From Oryza sativa Japonica Group (Eukaryota > Streptophyta > Magnoliopsida > Poales > Poaceae), in the NCBI RefSeq assembly GCF_034140825.1, contig NC_089042.1:5676501-5740500 (forward strand): 64,000 nt of DNA. The letters run 5' to 3'. Shown piece by piece: positions 11,826-23,316 of this stretch; within the stretch, counting starts at the first letter, position 1, and each line of letters starts with the position of its first letter. The notes below the pieces were generated by a model. The model was not told the origin of the DNA, made no database searches, and was given only the letters and a program-made list of their open reading frames with translations. The translations under genes and the position numbers were made by a program.

Positions 11826-12050
11826 ATGGAGAGATAATCTCTTATATGCCACTGAAAATTAGTCTAATCCCTTATATGCCACTGAAAATTGGCTCTTCCC
11901 TTATATGTCATAGGTCCAAACTTACACATCCTCTCATGCCACTCTCGTCAGATGACTGTGTGTTGACCATTAACTTTAAAGTAAAAAAGACGTATTTTCT
12001 GATATATAAGGGATCAGACTAATTTTCAATGACATATAAGGGATTATCCC
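11826..12050. mobile_element. Element with about 50 bp inverted ends
   Basis: The left arm (AATCTCTTATATGCCACTG, then AAAATTAGTCTAATCCC) is matched in inverse order by the right arm at 12001-12050 (GGGATCAGACTAATTTT, then CATATAAGGGATTATC). The left arm also carries a partial direct repeat of the CTTATATGCCACTGAAAATT block. Likely a non-autonomous DNA transposon. Ends are approximate. Confidence 0.55.
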
Positions 12051-12059
12051 AACCAAATA

Positions 12060-13121
12060 ATGTAGACAACGTAGAGAGGCTGAGAAGTGGGCCAACAAAG
12101 TGCATTTGCAATTAGTTTCTTTCATATAAGGTTACTACTATAAAAGATTTTGAGAAAAATAATGATTAAAAAAATAGCAGGGCTGAAATATAAGAAGTGG
12201 AGGGCTGAAATGAAAAAAAAAAACTATGTGAGACGGTGAGAGGGTTAGCCTTCATTGTAGTTTGTAGAGCTAGGATATTCAAAGTGCTCCCATCCTATTT
12301 TTTTCCACCTAATTGGGCCTTTCTCTTCTCTGTCCCCATTAACTAGTCCTAATTATCTGTGTTTTTTTCCCACTTACAGAAGAGGATGAGGCGTCGGGAT
12401 GGCGAGTCATATCCGGAGTTTTTCCCCCTTTCTTCTCACTCCAACTGATGAGTGGACGAAGCAGACGACTCTCTCCCTCATCGGAGACCTCATCTGCTCG
12501 CGGGAGTCGGATCTGTTGTGCTGGAGTCGAAGAGCTCGCCAGCGGTCAAATCCATGGTGCGGATTCAGGGGCAGCGTGAGCAAGCCAGGCTAGCTCCCTG
12601 GTAGGCCCCCGTCCCTCTCGCCTCACTCTCTCTTCCTCCGTCCTAGCCTAAATTGGGCGCAAGTGATGCGGATTGAGTGCAGCCGCACCCAACGGGCCTT
12701 TCACCTCATTTGAAGAAAACATAGCGATTTTTATCTTGGTTGGATCAGTTCCTATTTATTTTTGATTCCGTGAGATTATATTTGATTACGCATCTTCTAT
12801 GACTTGATTTCTTTTAATCTTATTCTTGGATTCGATTTCAGTTACCATAAACATGTTTCTAGGTCCGATTTATTTACAAGATAGGATTATTTTGAGGGAA
12901 TTTGGGTTGCATCTGTTTGTTTTTGTGTTCATGCTTTCAAGTGACTTTTGAGGTGAGACGGCATTGAGACACGTGCGGAGCATTTGAGACAGGTGTGAAG
13001 GGCAACAACGTGCCAACGTGAGGGAAGCGGAGGCTCACACCGTGACGGAGGAAAGCGGACTATCACGGACGAAGGCGTAATGTGAAGATCAGAAACATAT
13101 GAATTTTTTAATTAGTTAAGA
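12060..13121. other. Intergenic, no gene recognised
   Basis: A GC-richer island at 12390-12660 contains a 64-codon open frame that I do not recognise and that has no paralogue here. The rest is AT-rich. Nothing else is supported. Confidence 0.4.
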
Positions 13122-13424
13122 CTAGAAAAAAATACCCGTGCATTGCAACGGGTGAAGGTTATTTTATTCTTATTATATTATACGGTTTAGTTAAGATGAA
13201 ATTCACTTTGGGAATTCGCTTTAATATATAACTTTTTAGAAAATCGTGAACTACAATTAAGAGTCCGATCGTCTCAAGTTAGCGTGCGAGTTTTTTTTAT
13301 AAGAGATTTCTTATACGACTCCTTTTGTATTTTCAAAAGCGAACGAACTTAAAAACCGACTCATACACAGATGACGTACCAAAGTACTAGCAAAAAATAT
13401 TTTTAATTTTTATAATAGTAGAGA
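13122..13424 (-). mobile_element. Non-autonomous Helitron (303 bp)
   Basis: Read on the minus strand it begins TCTCTACTATTATA and ends with a hairpin (CCCGTTGCAATGCACGGG) followed by a T-rich stretch and CTAG. It lies between A and T, the usual Helitron target. It is non-coding. Confidence 0.75.
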
Positions 13425-13457
13425 TTAGATAAAGATATTTGTAAATTTCTACTCTAC

Positions 13458-13741
13458 GGGCCTATTTGGTTCTCTACCCTACCTATTTATTGGTAGTGCC
13501 AAAATCTAGGCAAATTTTGGCACTGCCAATTTTTTGGTAGGGAAAAGTTAATTAGACTACTTTTGGTTTAATACCAATATGGAGCCAAATTTTAATAGTA
13601 TGGTGAAGAATATTCTAGAATATGTCCAAATTGAGTATGGGCACTATCAATTGTTTGGCTTCAAACCAAACTAGCATATTTACTATTTAAATTACCAAAA
13701 TTTTGGTAGGGCACAGTTTTGGCTTCAATCCAAAACGGTCC
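13458..13741. mobile_element. MITE with GGGCCTATTTGGTT / AACGGTCC-type ends
   Basis: A 284 bp non-coding element with imperfect inverted ends and internal inverted copies of a GGTAGTGCCAAAAT-like block. TAC flanks both sides (13455-13457 and 13742-13744). It lies just upstream of the promoter of the F-box gene at 14163. Confidence 0.55.
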
Positions 13742-13810
13742 TACATTCGGTCTCAAAACTGACATAAGTGGCGACGTCTGGGCGTAATTTGAATGGAAAT
13801 TTGAACTAAT

Positions 13811-13856
13811 ATGGCCCATATACTTACATGGATGGGCCAGAATTTCAGCCCAACCC
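13811..13856 (+). promoter_or_regulatory. Promoter block with site II-like motifs
   Basis: GGCCCA (13813), TGGGCC (13833) and GCCCA (near 13848) repeat the arrangement found 350 bp upstream of the ATG at 7716. The surrounding sequence (AATTTGAATGGAAATTTGAA) is also shared, so the promoter was duplicated with the gene. Confidence 0.5.
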
Positions 13857-14162
13857 AAACGAGACGTTGCTGGCCTCCGTTCAGCATGGAGTAGTTGCCG
13901 CCTCCTTATGCTCGGTTTGTTGTTTAAACTTTAAATTTGAATTCTGCGGAAACCAAGAACACCATTTCAGCCATCTTCTTCCTTCGAGAGACGTAAGCTC
14001 GAATAATTCATCTTCCTCTTTTGATTTCACCTTCACATGCAAGTTGTTTCCTCAAAGATTTCCTCGCAATTATTTGTCTTGATAGGTTGAAATCGAAGAA
14101 TGGAGGTTGGAGGTTACTGAGACCTAGTTCGACGAGGAGGTGAAGGCAACCTGTTCGACGGA

Positions 14163-17114
14163 ATGCGCCGGGGGAAAGCCGCTCTCTGGCGGCCGCGCCA
14201 TGGCGAGGGCGAGACGTCCCGGCGTGGAGGCGACGGCGATGGAGAAGCGGCCGACCGCCTCAGCGCCCTCCCGGACGGGGTGCTGCACCACGTGATGTCG
14301 TTCCTCAAGGCGTGGGAGGTGGTGCGCACCTGCGTGCTCTCCCGGCGGTGGCGCAACCTCTGGGCGTCCGCGCCCTGCGTCGACCTCCGCATCCGGTACT
14401 TCCGCCTCGACAGCGAGCCGCCGGAGGAGCCGCGCGATTTCGTGAACCGCCTCTTCCGCCGCCGGGAGGCGTCGGCGCCGGTGGACACGCTCCGCCTGCA
14501 GTTGAGCGACCCGGACAATTTGTTTGACAACGACGATGCCAATGCGTGGATCCGGACTGCCATCAAGCGCAATGCTCGATTCATTCATCTCACTGGGCAC
14601 CGCAAAGAGATCGGGGTGTTAAAGCACAGGGCCTTGGTCTCTACCCACCTCAAGATCTTGAAGCTGTCCTATGTCCTGATCGATGACAAGATCCTCAAGC
14701 AGCTTTCTTCAGGGTGCAAATCTTTGGAAGAACTGGATCTTAAGGACTGCGTGATGACCGGCCATCAGATCTCCTCTGCTTCTTTGAAGACTTTGAAGAT
14801 GGATAGGTGCAAGATCAATGTGGACCTCTCTATCACTGCTCCAAACCTTGTTTTTCTGAACATAGTCACACCTTACATCCGAGTTCCATCGTTCAAGAAC
14901 TTGGAGTCGCTGGTGACATGCTCTATCATACTTGATGACCTTTTCTTGGGTGATGATTATCAGCACATTAGTGATGAAGATGACATTGATGAAACCACTG
15001 ATGATGATGATTTTGGTTATCAGAAGAATGATAAGGCAGGGTATAGGATTAATTACGCTAAAAAAGGATTTGTGTTTGGTGGAAACGAGGATGGTTATGG
15101 CTATGGTAGTGATATTGAGAGTGATGACAACACCTATGAATATAGTGAGATTGCAAATGAGTGTGGTGAGCTTCAGTATGGTAACAATGGTGATGGTCAT
15201 AATTCCAGTAAAGATGGCGAATATGACAATGCTGAAACATTTGGTGGCCAAAATGTGATTCACAGCCTTTCAAATGTTAGAAGTTTGGAACTCTTAGCTG
15301 GTGCTGGAGAGGTATAGTCTTTTCATTATGTTGTATATGTATTTTGTTTTCTTCAATATCCAGCCCTTTTGAACATAATGATATTTTTCTGACTTTTTCC
15401 AAAGAAACCTTTTCCCTTTCACCAGATATCTGGTTATCCAGTGAGAACATGTGATACATTTTTTTGCTGCAGTATCAATTGATTAAACCTACTTACTTAC
15501 TCATAGCATTCTATGATTTTCCATCATCCGTTGTGAGGCATTTGATTGGCAACTAAATCTCTTGAGATTGCAGCTTTGAGAGAGCAATGCTCTTAGTCGT
15601 TCAAAAAAAGAGAGAGCAATCCTCTTAGTTTTGGTGTGATTGCTTGTTACTTTTTGTTGTCGTGATAGTGTATCTTTTGACATCAGTTAAGATTCCCACA
15701 GACAATTTCGATCTGTGTATTTTTGTTCAAGGAAATACACTTTATGATATACTCCCTCCGTCCCATAAAAATTGCATTTGTAGCTCCAAGGCTTTGTCCC
15801 ACAAAAATTGTATTTCTAGTCATATGGGGCCCAACCAATTGATTCATCTATATAAGTTTTCTTCCATCCCACGTAATTTGGGCTGCTAATGCTTGCAATT
15901 TTATTAAGTATGCTAATTATATGGGTTAATTCTCTCAAACTTCCTTTTAATCATTTGTATATATGGAATGTGTGTATGCAGTGGGTTCATTAAATAAGGT
16001 TATTGTGGTCATTTTTCAATCATACTATTTTGTCCTAAATTAGCTAGAAATACAATTTTTATGGGACGGAGGTAGTAGATGTTAATCCACTGTCAATATA
16101 TCACCATATTATTGTTTTCATTCTTGATGCACATTGAATATCATTTGTATGCACGATGTGAGGTTGATTCAATCATTATAGTTCACTGATGAAAAAGCAC
16201 TTTTGTGTCCAATATGAAGGTGGTTCTTTCTAGGGAATTGAAAAGCTGCCCAATTTTTATCAACTTGAAGACCCTGTCCCTTGGTGAATGGTGTATGGAT
16301 GCTGAATTCGATGCATTAGTTTTCTTGCTACAGCGTTCACCTAATTTGGAGAGGCTTTTTCTTGAACCTCAGTTGGTACGTCTCCTCTGACTTATATGTA
16401 GAGTTCCGAGTATGCGTGCATGTTTTAATAGATTTCATTGTTCTGCAAAAAGAACTTCAATACTAGGAAGGCATTGGAAAGTGGTGTTAAACCTACGGGA
16501 AGATCATTTACTTGTAAAGACCTGCAAATGGTGAAGATCAGATGCTCGAAGGACGATGCGAGAGTCCATATGCTGGCACATTTGTTCAGGGCTAATGGCA
16601 TACCCTTTGATAAGATTTATGTCCATCGGTCTGGGAGCTCTCGTAAGTCAGACTGTCTCTTCTTGGCATTTTGTATTTATTTGCATTATCAGTATTAAAT
16701 TACCCATCTATTTGCTGTTTAATTGAAGCATGCAACGTTAAATCTCTATCCTGCTTTCTGAAATATGGTTAAATTATCATGTCTTTCCTGTTTATACATA
16801 TGACCGTGTTCCTCAAAAAGCTAAATATGGTTAAATGGACATTCTGCGCTCCTGATAGCTATTCTGTTATCAGGCTTTTCTGTTAAACAATCAAAAGGCT
16901 ATTCTGTTAGCTTGAAGTTTTGATTTTCTGTGTGATCTTCACATGTGTTCTTATCTGCTTTCTGATATTGCTACCAGGTCTCCGCAGCGAGAAGGTGATG
17001 AGAGATCTAGCCAAGCAAGAACTGGAGTTCTGGGGGTCAGATGAGTTCTGGGGTTCAGATTATGAGTACTGTGGTCCAGATCCGGAGTTCGGGGATTCGG
17101 ATTTGGAATTCTGA
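14163..17114 (+). CDS. F-box/LRR protein with acidic linker and EF-repeat tail (543 aa)
   Basis: Exons 14163-15311, 16220-16375, 16453-16642 and 16978-17114 give 543 residues. The F-box is at about residues 30-74 (DRLSALPDGVLHHVMSFL, CVLSRRWRNLWASAPC). LRR strands, an acidic linker (DEDDIDETTDDDD, then TYEYSEIANE) and the FBD-like block VKIRCSKDDARVHMLAHLF follow. The tail repeats short segments ending in EF or EY (GSDEFWGSDYEY). It is the closest relative of the gene at 7716; the exon region around LKILKLSYVLIDDKIL is nearly identical between them. Intron 1 holds a 324 bp MITE that the paralogue lacks. A 5' leader intron is likely (GTAAGCTCG donor near 13992). Probable SCF substrate receptor; substrate unknown. 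Confidence 0.86.
15752..16075. mobile_element. Stowaway-like MITE in intron 1
   Basis: Ends CTCCCTCCGTCCCAT and ATGGGACGGAGGTAG, flanked by TA on both sides. The matching intron of the paralogue (near 9220) lacks it. An internal copy of the end motif near 15800 (TTTGTCCCACAAAAATTG) repeats part of the arm. Confidence 0.75.
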
Positions 17115-17442
17115 TGCAACGTCAGATCATCTATCGTTCATCATATCTTCTATCGTATTTAGTTCTTATGTTCGGATTGCAATCGTCTTCTATATGTACT
17201 TAGAAAGAATCTGACGGCACGACGCATTAAGCACGCATAGCAGGGCCGTGACAGATCGGTTATTCCTCTTTGGGGTAATATTGAATGAACTATGTATGGC
17301 TATCCAAATACTGAAATGCTCTTATCCAGTGGAATGAGTTAACATTCAAATGTTTTGGAGTTTGTTTATATACCTTAAACGTACAAATGTTCTTTGCTTG
17401 AATGTCTCGATGGGTTGCAATCACCTTTGCACTAGCATAATA

Positions 17443-17690
17443 CTTCCTCAATCCCATAATACTTCCTCACGTATTTCGAAATTCAACTTTTAAAACATTT
17501 GACTAACCATTAGTATAATATAAATTAAATTTTATTTGCTGAAAATAATATTATTGGATTGACATTTGGATTTACTTTGATATGGTTATAATTTTGTTGC
17601 TATAATATATGAGAAATTATAACACAAAGATTAGTTTTGGAGAATGTCCCAAATTTGATCGTGCCTTATATTATGGGATGATGGCCCTGC
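17443..17690. mobile_element. Degenerate Stowaway-like MITE
   Basis: A CTTCCTCAATCCCATAATA-like left arm and a TATATTATGGGATGATGG-like right arm flank AT-rich non-coding sequence. Ends are approximate. Confidence 0.45.
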
Positions 17691-17790
17691 CTTTTAGATA
17701 TGAAATTGCTTTTGAAAAATAAAAGTTATGCAGATTTTAATTTGCATTGTAATGCTGTTCAAATTAGTCACACGTTCTGTTTGGTGCCTA

Positions 17791-17869
17791 CTTCCTCCGT
17801 CGCATAAAAAACGAATTTAGTACCGGATGTGACATATACTGGGTTGGTTTTTTATGGGACGGGGAGAGT
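17791..17869. mobile_element. Short Stowaway-like MITE
   Basis: CTTCCTCCGTCGCATAAAAA at the left and TTTTTATGGGACGGGGAGAG at the right form inverted ends around about 40 bp, with TA at both sides. Confidence 0.55.
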
Positions 17870-17948
17870 AGCACAGTACATTCGCACTTGTGACTTGTAC
17901 TATAGAATACCGAATAGTACTATTAGGCAATAATTATTACAGTAATAA

Positions 17949-18094
17949 GACTGTGTGAACTCACACCAAAATTAGAAGTTTGGTTAAAATTGAAACGATG
18001 TGACGGAAAAATTGGAAGTTTGTGTGTGTAGGAAAGTTTTGATCTGATGGAAAAGTTAGAAGTTTGAAGAAAAACTTTGAAACTAAACACGGTG
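17949..18094. mobile_element. Tourist-like MITE, copy 2
   Basis: A 146 bp relative of the element at 7088-7234, with internal AAATTGGAAGTTTGTGTGTG. TAA flanks both sides (17946-17948 and 18095-18097). Confidence 0.72.
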
Positions 18095-18359
18095 TAAATC
18101 CCAGTGGGTGCTTGTCGTAAATTTCGTTCATATTCAAACCTGTCTATTTACATGGAAACAAAAGACACGATTAGATCATTCCAAATTCCAATTAGACATT
18201 TTGGGCAATTGATCGTGATAAATTGGGTAGCCTTCTCGTTTACGTGAATTGATTTCCGCAACCGCCGCCTTCTCCGTCGCTCCGGCGAACCTCTCGGTAA
18301 GTCCGATCCGTCTCATCTCCCTCCTTCCCATCTCTGTACTCTATCCCTGACACGCAATA

Positions 18360-19693
18360 ATGCTGTGGAAGTTCAGCGGGAGGTGGAGCGCAGGCCACCT
18401 GTTCGACGGAATGCATAGCCCTGGAGAGGCGGCGCGCGGCGGCGGCGGAGGCGAGGATGACCTCCTCAGCGCCCTCCCGGACGCGCTGCTGCACCACGTC
18501 ATGTCGTTCCTGCGGGCGTGGGAGGTGGCGCGCACCTGCGTGCTCGCCGCCGCTGGCGCCACCTCTGGGCCTCCGCGCCCTGTGTCGACCTCCGCGTCTC
18601 GCGCGGCGGAGTCCACCGTCCTCCACCCAGGGAGTTCGCCAAGTTCGCCTACCGCTTCTTGCTCGAGCGGGAGGTGTCCGCGCCGGTGGACACTCTCCGA
18701 GTGCTGTCCAGCCCCGTGTGCTACGACAATGGGGAACGAGAGGATTACTCCACTCGGGATGTCGAGGCGTGGATCCGTGCCGCCATCAAGCGGAGAGCCC
18801 GGGTGATCCAGCTTACCGACCATCAAGACGACGAGGTCTTCTCTGACTTCGACCATGTCCCCATCGTCACCCGCCACCTCAAACACCTGAAGCTGTCTGG
18901 TTCCGTTTTGGAGGACAGGAAGGACACTAAGGCAGCTCTCTTTCCAGTGCCCTTCTTTAGAAATTTTAGAGCTCAAGGGCTGCCTTCTAGAAGGCGGTGA
19001 GATTTCATCTACCACTCTGAAGTCTGAAGAGCTTGAGCATGGTCGAGTGCAAGATCGAGGAGGAGCTCACCGTTGCTGCTCCTAACCTCGTGTCACTGTG
19101 CTGCATCAAGCCATTCCACCAAGCTCCCTTGTTCGAGGATTCGGGGTCCCTCGCACTGGCGACGGGCACTATCGTGCTCGATGATTCATTCTTCTGTGGT
19201 GGTTTTAAGACCCTATTTAGATGGGACTAAAACTTTTAAGTTTTATCACATCGGATATTTGGACACTTATTATAAATATTAAACATAGACTATTAATAAA
19301 ACATATCTATAATCTTGGACTAATTCGCGAGACGAATCTATTGAGTCTAATTAATCCATGATTAGCCTATGTGATGCTATAGTAAACATTATCTAATTAT
19401 GAATTAATTAGGCTTAAAAAATTTGTCTCACGAATTAGCTTTCATTTATGTAATTAGTTTTGTAAGTAGTCTATATTTAATACTCTAAATTAGTGTCTAA
19501 ATATAGAGACTAAAGTTAAGTCTCTGGATCCAAACACCATCTAATTCTAGGTGGAAAGACATCGATGAGGATTGTGATGAAATTGAAGGAAGAGATACCC
19601 GATGGATGTTGCTCGGATCATTCTGACTATGGCAGTGATGCAATCACCTTTGAATATAGTGAGATTGTAAATGACTATTGCGAGCAATTCTAG
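18360..19693 (+). pseudogene. Broken F-box/LRR gene, first exon only
   Basis: The frame opens at ATG 18360 (with HLFDGMHS in place of HVFDEMPP) and covers the first half of the F-box (LLSALPDALLHHVMSFLRAW). At about 18547 one base is missing compared with the paralogue at 27185 (GTGCTCGCC then GCC instead of CGCC). The reading continues in another frame through FAKFAYRFLLEREVSAPVDTL. A second frame change occurs near 18930, just before a segment equivalent to QCPSLEVLELKGC. A MITE (19209-19541) splits the part that resumes at about 19545 and still carries FEYSEI. Exons 2-4 are absent. A 5' leader donor GTAAGTCC at about 18298 is intact. Clearly a host pseudogene, closest to the 27018 and 32848 genes. 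Confidence 0.85.
19209..19541. mobile_element. Tourist-like MITE inside the F-box pseudogene
   Basis: A 333 bp non-coding element with a CCTATTTAGATGGGACTAAA left end and an inverse-related right end (GGATCCAAACACCATC). TAA flanks both sides (19206-19208 and 19542-19544). The type is very common in rice DNA. Confidence 0.78.
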
Positions 19694-19759
19694 ATTTCAT
19701 TTAACTTTGCAAACTCCGGCCGTATAGTTGTTTTGGTAAAAAAAAAATTTAACATATAC

Positions 19760-19831
19760 GAACACACATTTGAAATAAAACGAATGGTCAAACATATGAA
19801 AAAAAAGTGAACGGCAAATAAATGGAGGGAG
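19760..19831. mobile_element. Stowaway-like MITE, right-end fragment
   Basis: Contains AAACGAATGGTCAAACAT and ends ATGGAGGGAG before TA, like the right arm of the full element at 22293-22525. The left arm is missing. Confidence 0.5.
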
Positions 19832-19908
19832 TAATTGATTGCCTAGTAAAATTACTCTATATATATAGTTAGTGAAACAGGAGCAGCTAGCACCTAGCAG
19901 CGACTAAA

Positions 19909-21939
19909 CTAAAGCTCATCGTGGTCATCCTCGTCGTCGACGTTGCCATCTTCCGGTGCGCCGCCGCCGCCGCCGCCGGACCTCTGGTAGACCGCCGACA
20001 TGACGGGGTTGCACACGTCCTCCAGCTCCCTCAGCTTCTCCTCGTACTCCTCCTTGCCGGCGTCCGGGTTGCCGTCCAGCCACTCGTACGCCTCCCTCAC
20101 CGCCTCCTCCACCTTGTCCTTCTCCTCGCCCTCCATGGCGTCCGCCATCTTGCCGCCGAGCGTGTTCTTGATGTTGTAGACGTACGCCTCCAGGCTGTTC
20201 CGGGCGTCCACCTGCTCCCTGTGCCGGCGGTCCTCCTCGGCGAACTCCTCCGCCTCGCGCACCATCCGGTCGATCTCCTCCTGGCTGATCTTGCGGTCGT
20301 CGCCGGAGATGGTGATCTTCTCCGACCTGCCGGTGGCCTTGTCGGCGGCCAGCACGCTGAGGATGCCGTTCGCGTCCACCTCGAACGTCACCTCGATCTG
20401 CGGCGCCCCCCTCGGCGCCGGCGCGATGCCGGCGAGGTCGAACCTGCCGAGCAGCCGGTTGTCCCTCGTCATGCTCCGCTCGCCCTCGAACACCTGGATG
20501 GTCACCGTCGTCTGCTTGTCCTTGTACGTGGTGAACACCTGCGTCTTCTTCGTCGGCACCACCGTGTTGCGCGGGATCAGCTTGGCCATCACGCCGCCGG
20601 CCGTCTCCAGGCCGAGGGTGAGCGGCGCGACGTCGAGGAGGATCATGCTCTCCGTGTTCTCGTCGACGTGGCCGCTGATGATGCTGGCCTGCACGGCGGC
20701 GCCGTACGCCACGGCCTCGTCGGGGTTGACGCCGCGGTTGGGCTCCTTGCCACCGAAGTAGTCCTTGAGCAGCTGCTGCACCTTGGGGATCCTGGTGCTG
20801 CCGCCGACGAGGACGATCTCGTCGATGTCGCCCTTGCTCAGCCGGGCGTCCGCCATGGCCTTCCTCACCGGCACCATCGTCTTCTTGAAGAGGTCGCTGT
20901 TGAGCTCCTCGAACCGCGCCCGGGAGAGCGGCTCCGACAAGTCGACGCCGTCGAACAGGGACTCGACCTCGACGCGCACCTGGTGCTGGTTGCTGAGCGC
21001 GCGCTTGGCGCGCTCGCACTCGCGGCGGAGCTTGCCCAGCGCGCGCGCGTCGCCGGTGATGTCGCGGCCGTGCTTCCGGCGGATGACCTTGACGAAGTGG
21101 TCCATGAGGCGTTGGTCGAAGTCCTCGCCGCCGAGGTGGGTGTCGCCGTTGGTGGCAAGGACCTCGAACACGCCGTTGTCGATGGCGAGGATGCTGACGT
21201 CGAACGTGCCGCCGCCGAGGTCGAAGACGAGGACGTTCTTCTCGGCGCCCTTCTTGTCGATGCCGTAGGCGATGGCGGCGGCGGTGGGCTCGTTGATGAT
21301 GCGGTCGACGGTGAGCCCGGCGATGACGCCGGCGTCCTTGGTGGCCTGCCGCTGCGCGTCGTTGAAGTAGGCCGGGACGGTGACGACGGCGCGGGTGACC
21401 TTCTCGCCGAGGTAGGCCTCGGCCGTCTCCTTCATCCGCGTGAGCACCATGGCGCTCACCTCCTCCGGGCTGAACACGCGCACGTCGCCGTCCTTCACCT
21501 CGACGCGCACGTGCGGCTTGCCGTTCCGGTCGACGACGGCGAACGGCAGCAGCTTCATGTCGCGCTGCACCTCGGCGTCGGAGAACTGCCGGCCGATGAG
21601 CCGCTTGGCGTCGTAGATGGTCCGCTCCGGGTTGGCCGCCGCCTGGTTCTTGGCGGCCTCACCGATGAGCCGCTCGCCGCCGTCGGTGAAGGCGACCCAC
21701 GAGGGCGTGATCCGGTTCCCCTGGTCGTTGGCGATGATCTCGACATGGCCGTTCCGGTAGACTCCGACGCACGAGTACGTCGTGCCGAGGTCGATCCCGA
21801 TCACGGTGCCGCCGCCGCCGCTCTTGGCACCGCCACCCTTGGCCGCCGCCACAGAGCCGGCAGGCGACGGCGTGAGGAGGAGAAGCGCGGCGAGGAACAG
21901 CCCCAGCTGCATCGTCGACGCGCGCCGCGGCCGCGCCAT
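19909..21939 (-). CDS. ER lumenal Hsp70, BiP type (676 aa, HDEL)
   Basis: An intronless frame of 676 residues encoding the ER chaperone BiP, which binds nascent and misfolded proteins in an ATP cycle. The chosen ATG (MARPRR) lies about 45 bp from a TATA box; longer upstream frame is promoter. Residues 1-32 look like a signal peptide with an [11 protein letters not shown] core. The ATPase domain shows [13 protein letters not shown], then [14 protein letters not shown] and [14 protein letters not shown]. The substrate domain shows [16 protein letters not shown] and VDANGILSV. The protein ends in an acidic stretch plus HDEL, the ER retrieval signal. A Gly/Lys-rich insert ([12 protein letters not shown]) precedes the ATPase domain. 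GC is very high at third positions, which creates a long antisense open frame. It resembles the divergent stress-induced rice BiP4/BiP5 class, but I cannot assign the locus with certainty. Confidence 0.93.
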   Translation of the reverse strand: MARPRRASTMQLGLFLAALLLLTPSPAGSVAAAKGGGAKSGGGGTVIGIDLGTTYSCVGVYRNGHVEIIANDQGNRITPSWVAFTDGGERLIGEAAKNQAAANPERTIYDAKRLIGRQFSDAEVQRDMKLLPFAVVDRNGKPHVRVEVKDGDVRVFSPEEVSAMVLTRMKETAEAYLGEKVTRAVVTVPAYFNDAQRQATKDAGVIAGLTVDRIINEPTAAAIAYGIDKKGAEKNVLVFDLGGGTFDVSILAIDNGVFEVLATNGDTHLGGEDFDQRLMDHFVKVIRRKHGRDITGDARALGKLRRECERAKRALSNQHQVRVEVESLFDGVDLSEPLSRARFEELNSDLFKKTMVPVRKAMADARLSKGDIDEIVLVGGSTRIPKVQQLLKDYFGGKEPNRGVNPDEAVAYGAAVQASIISGHVDENTESMILLDVAPLTLGLETAGGVMAKLIPRNTVVPTKKTQVFTTYKDKQTTVTIQVFEGERSMTRDNRLLGRFDLAGIAPAPRGAPQIEVTFEVDANGILSVLAADKATGRSEKITISGDDRKISQEEIDRMVREAEEFAEEDRRHREQVDARNSLEAYVYNIKNTLGGKMADAMEGEEKDKVEEAVREAYEWLDGNPDAGKEEYEEKLRELEDVCNPVMSAVYQRSGGGGGGAPEDGNVDDEDDHDEL

Positions 21940-21984
21940 GATCGTCGTCTTCGCTTTTGGTTTTGTGTCGATACGAGCGTCGCG

Positions 21985-22074
21985 ATATATATACAGCGTG
22001 CGGCGGCCGAGGCCGAGCCCGACTCCGATCTGATGTGTGCCGCTGCCGACCAATCGGAGGGAGTACACGTCAGC
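21985..22074 (-). promoter_or_regulatory. BiP promoter: TATA box, CCAAT box and UPRE-like site
   Basis: Reading on the minus strand, GCTGACGTGTAC (22063-22074) matches 10 of 12 bases of the plant pUPRE-II sequence as I recall it (GATGACGCGTAC), and it contains the bZIP core TGACGTG. An ATTGG (inverse CCAAT, 22050-22054) lies 9 bp downstream of it, and a TATATATA box at about 21985-21993 follows. This arrangement fits induction by ER stress through bZIP factors. The site match is mine and untested. Confidence 0.6.
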
Positions 22075-22292
22075 GGCGTGATCTGGGCCGTTGGTTGATC
22101 TGATCGGACGGTCAGGGTAGAGTGTGAGACGTGTTAATGACAGTGTGCCGGTGGCCGTGCGCGCGTAGCGTATCGGTGCCGACTCGGTTTCATCTTCGTA
22201 CATGGACCGGTACGGACTCTCAACGGTTTACAGAGTTGGATCGAGTCATTGAGCTACTCCTAAACGCAGTCTCATATAGCTTCAACTTTATA

Positions 22293-22525
22293 CTCCCTCC
22301 GTCCCTAAATATTTAACGTTATTGACTTTTTTAAACATGTTTGACCGTTTGTCTTGTTCAAAAACTTTTATGAAATATGTAAAACTATATGTATACATAA
22401 AAATATATTTAACAATGAATCAAATGATAGGAAAAGAATTAATACTTACTTAATTTTTTAAATAAAACGAATGGTCAAACATTTTTAAAAAAGTCAACGT
22501 CGTAAATATTTAGGAATGGAGGGAG
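22293..22525. mobile_element. Stowaway-like MITE, complete
   Basis: A 233 bp element with ends CTCCCTCCGTCCCTAAAT and ATTTAGGAATGGAGGGAG, flanked by TA. It carries an inverted GTTTGACCGTTTGTCTT / AACGAATGGTCAAAC pair. A close relative is at 44998-45232. Confidence 0.82.
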
Positions 22526-22580
22526 TACTTACTTAATAGGTGTGGATTGATTCTCGAAATTGCTACGTTTTAAATACTAA

Positions 22581-23316
22581 CTAGAAAAAATGCATGTGCG
22601 TTGCAACAGAACAAACTAAAATTTTGATAAACAATAGATCCGTACTTTGAACTTTTCCAGAAATTCCTCAAACTCAATTCGAAATTTTGAAAGTGAATAT
22701 GATTTTTCCTTTTGAATTATTTATTTCTTTATCTGCCTCCCCTTGTTCTAAATTTATTCGGGTTCTTATACATCAAAATCCATCCAAAGATAAAAAAAAT
22801 CCTTATAGTCCCATGTTTTGATTGATGATGAACGAAAAAAAAATTGAATGGTAAATGAGAACGCTAAGATTTTCCTTTAAATACTTTGCGATCTTCCTAG
22901 ACTATCTTTCATAATTTGATATAGTTTCAATAATTATTAATAATATTTTTTGAATTAAAAATTTGATTATACAATTAATCCTACACCGATCCCCTGTTGA
23001 TCAAGCACAAGCACAAATATACCGATAACGTTCTCCTCCTAGCTCCTGGATAAGTACCGGTACAGAATAAACAGAAATCACTGGTTTAAAACTGGACAGA
23101 TAAACGGTGTTGTAATTAATCCTAGGACTACGTGCTCTTGCAGTCTTGCTGATGGACTCATAGTGTGTATTCGTGGGTTGCGGCGGCAAGCGCAAAAACC
23201 AATTGAGTTAGAGACGGACGTATATGACCCAAGAAAACAAACGCACCATCAATTCAGTCACAGATGACGTACCAAAGTACTGGTGGAAACACCTTCACTT
23301 TTTACAATAGTAGAGA
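22581..23316 (-). mobile_element. Non-autonomous Helitron (736 bp)
   Basis: The minus strand starts TCTCTACTATTGTAAAAA at 23316 and ends GTTGCAACGCACATGCA, then a T-rich stretch and CTAG at 22581. A and T flank it. No coding capacity is seen. Confidence 0.72.

Noticed and set aside
19925-21268. Other long frames over the BiP gene
   Set aside because: They are shadows of the GC-rich BiP frame; composition explains them.
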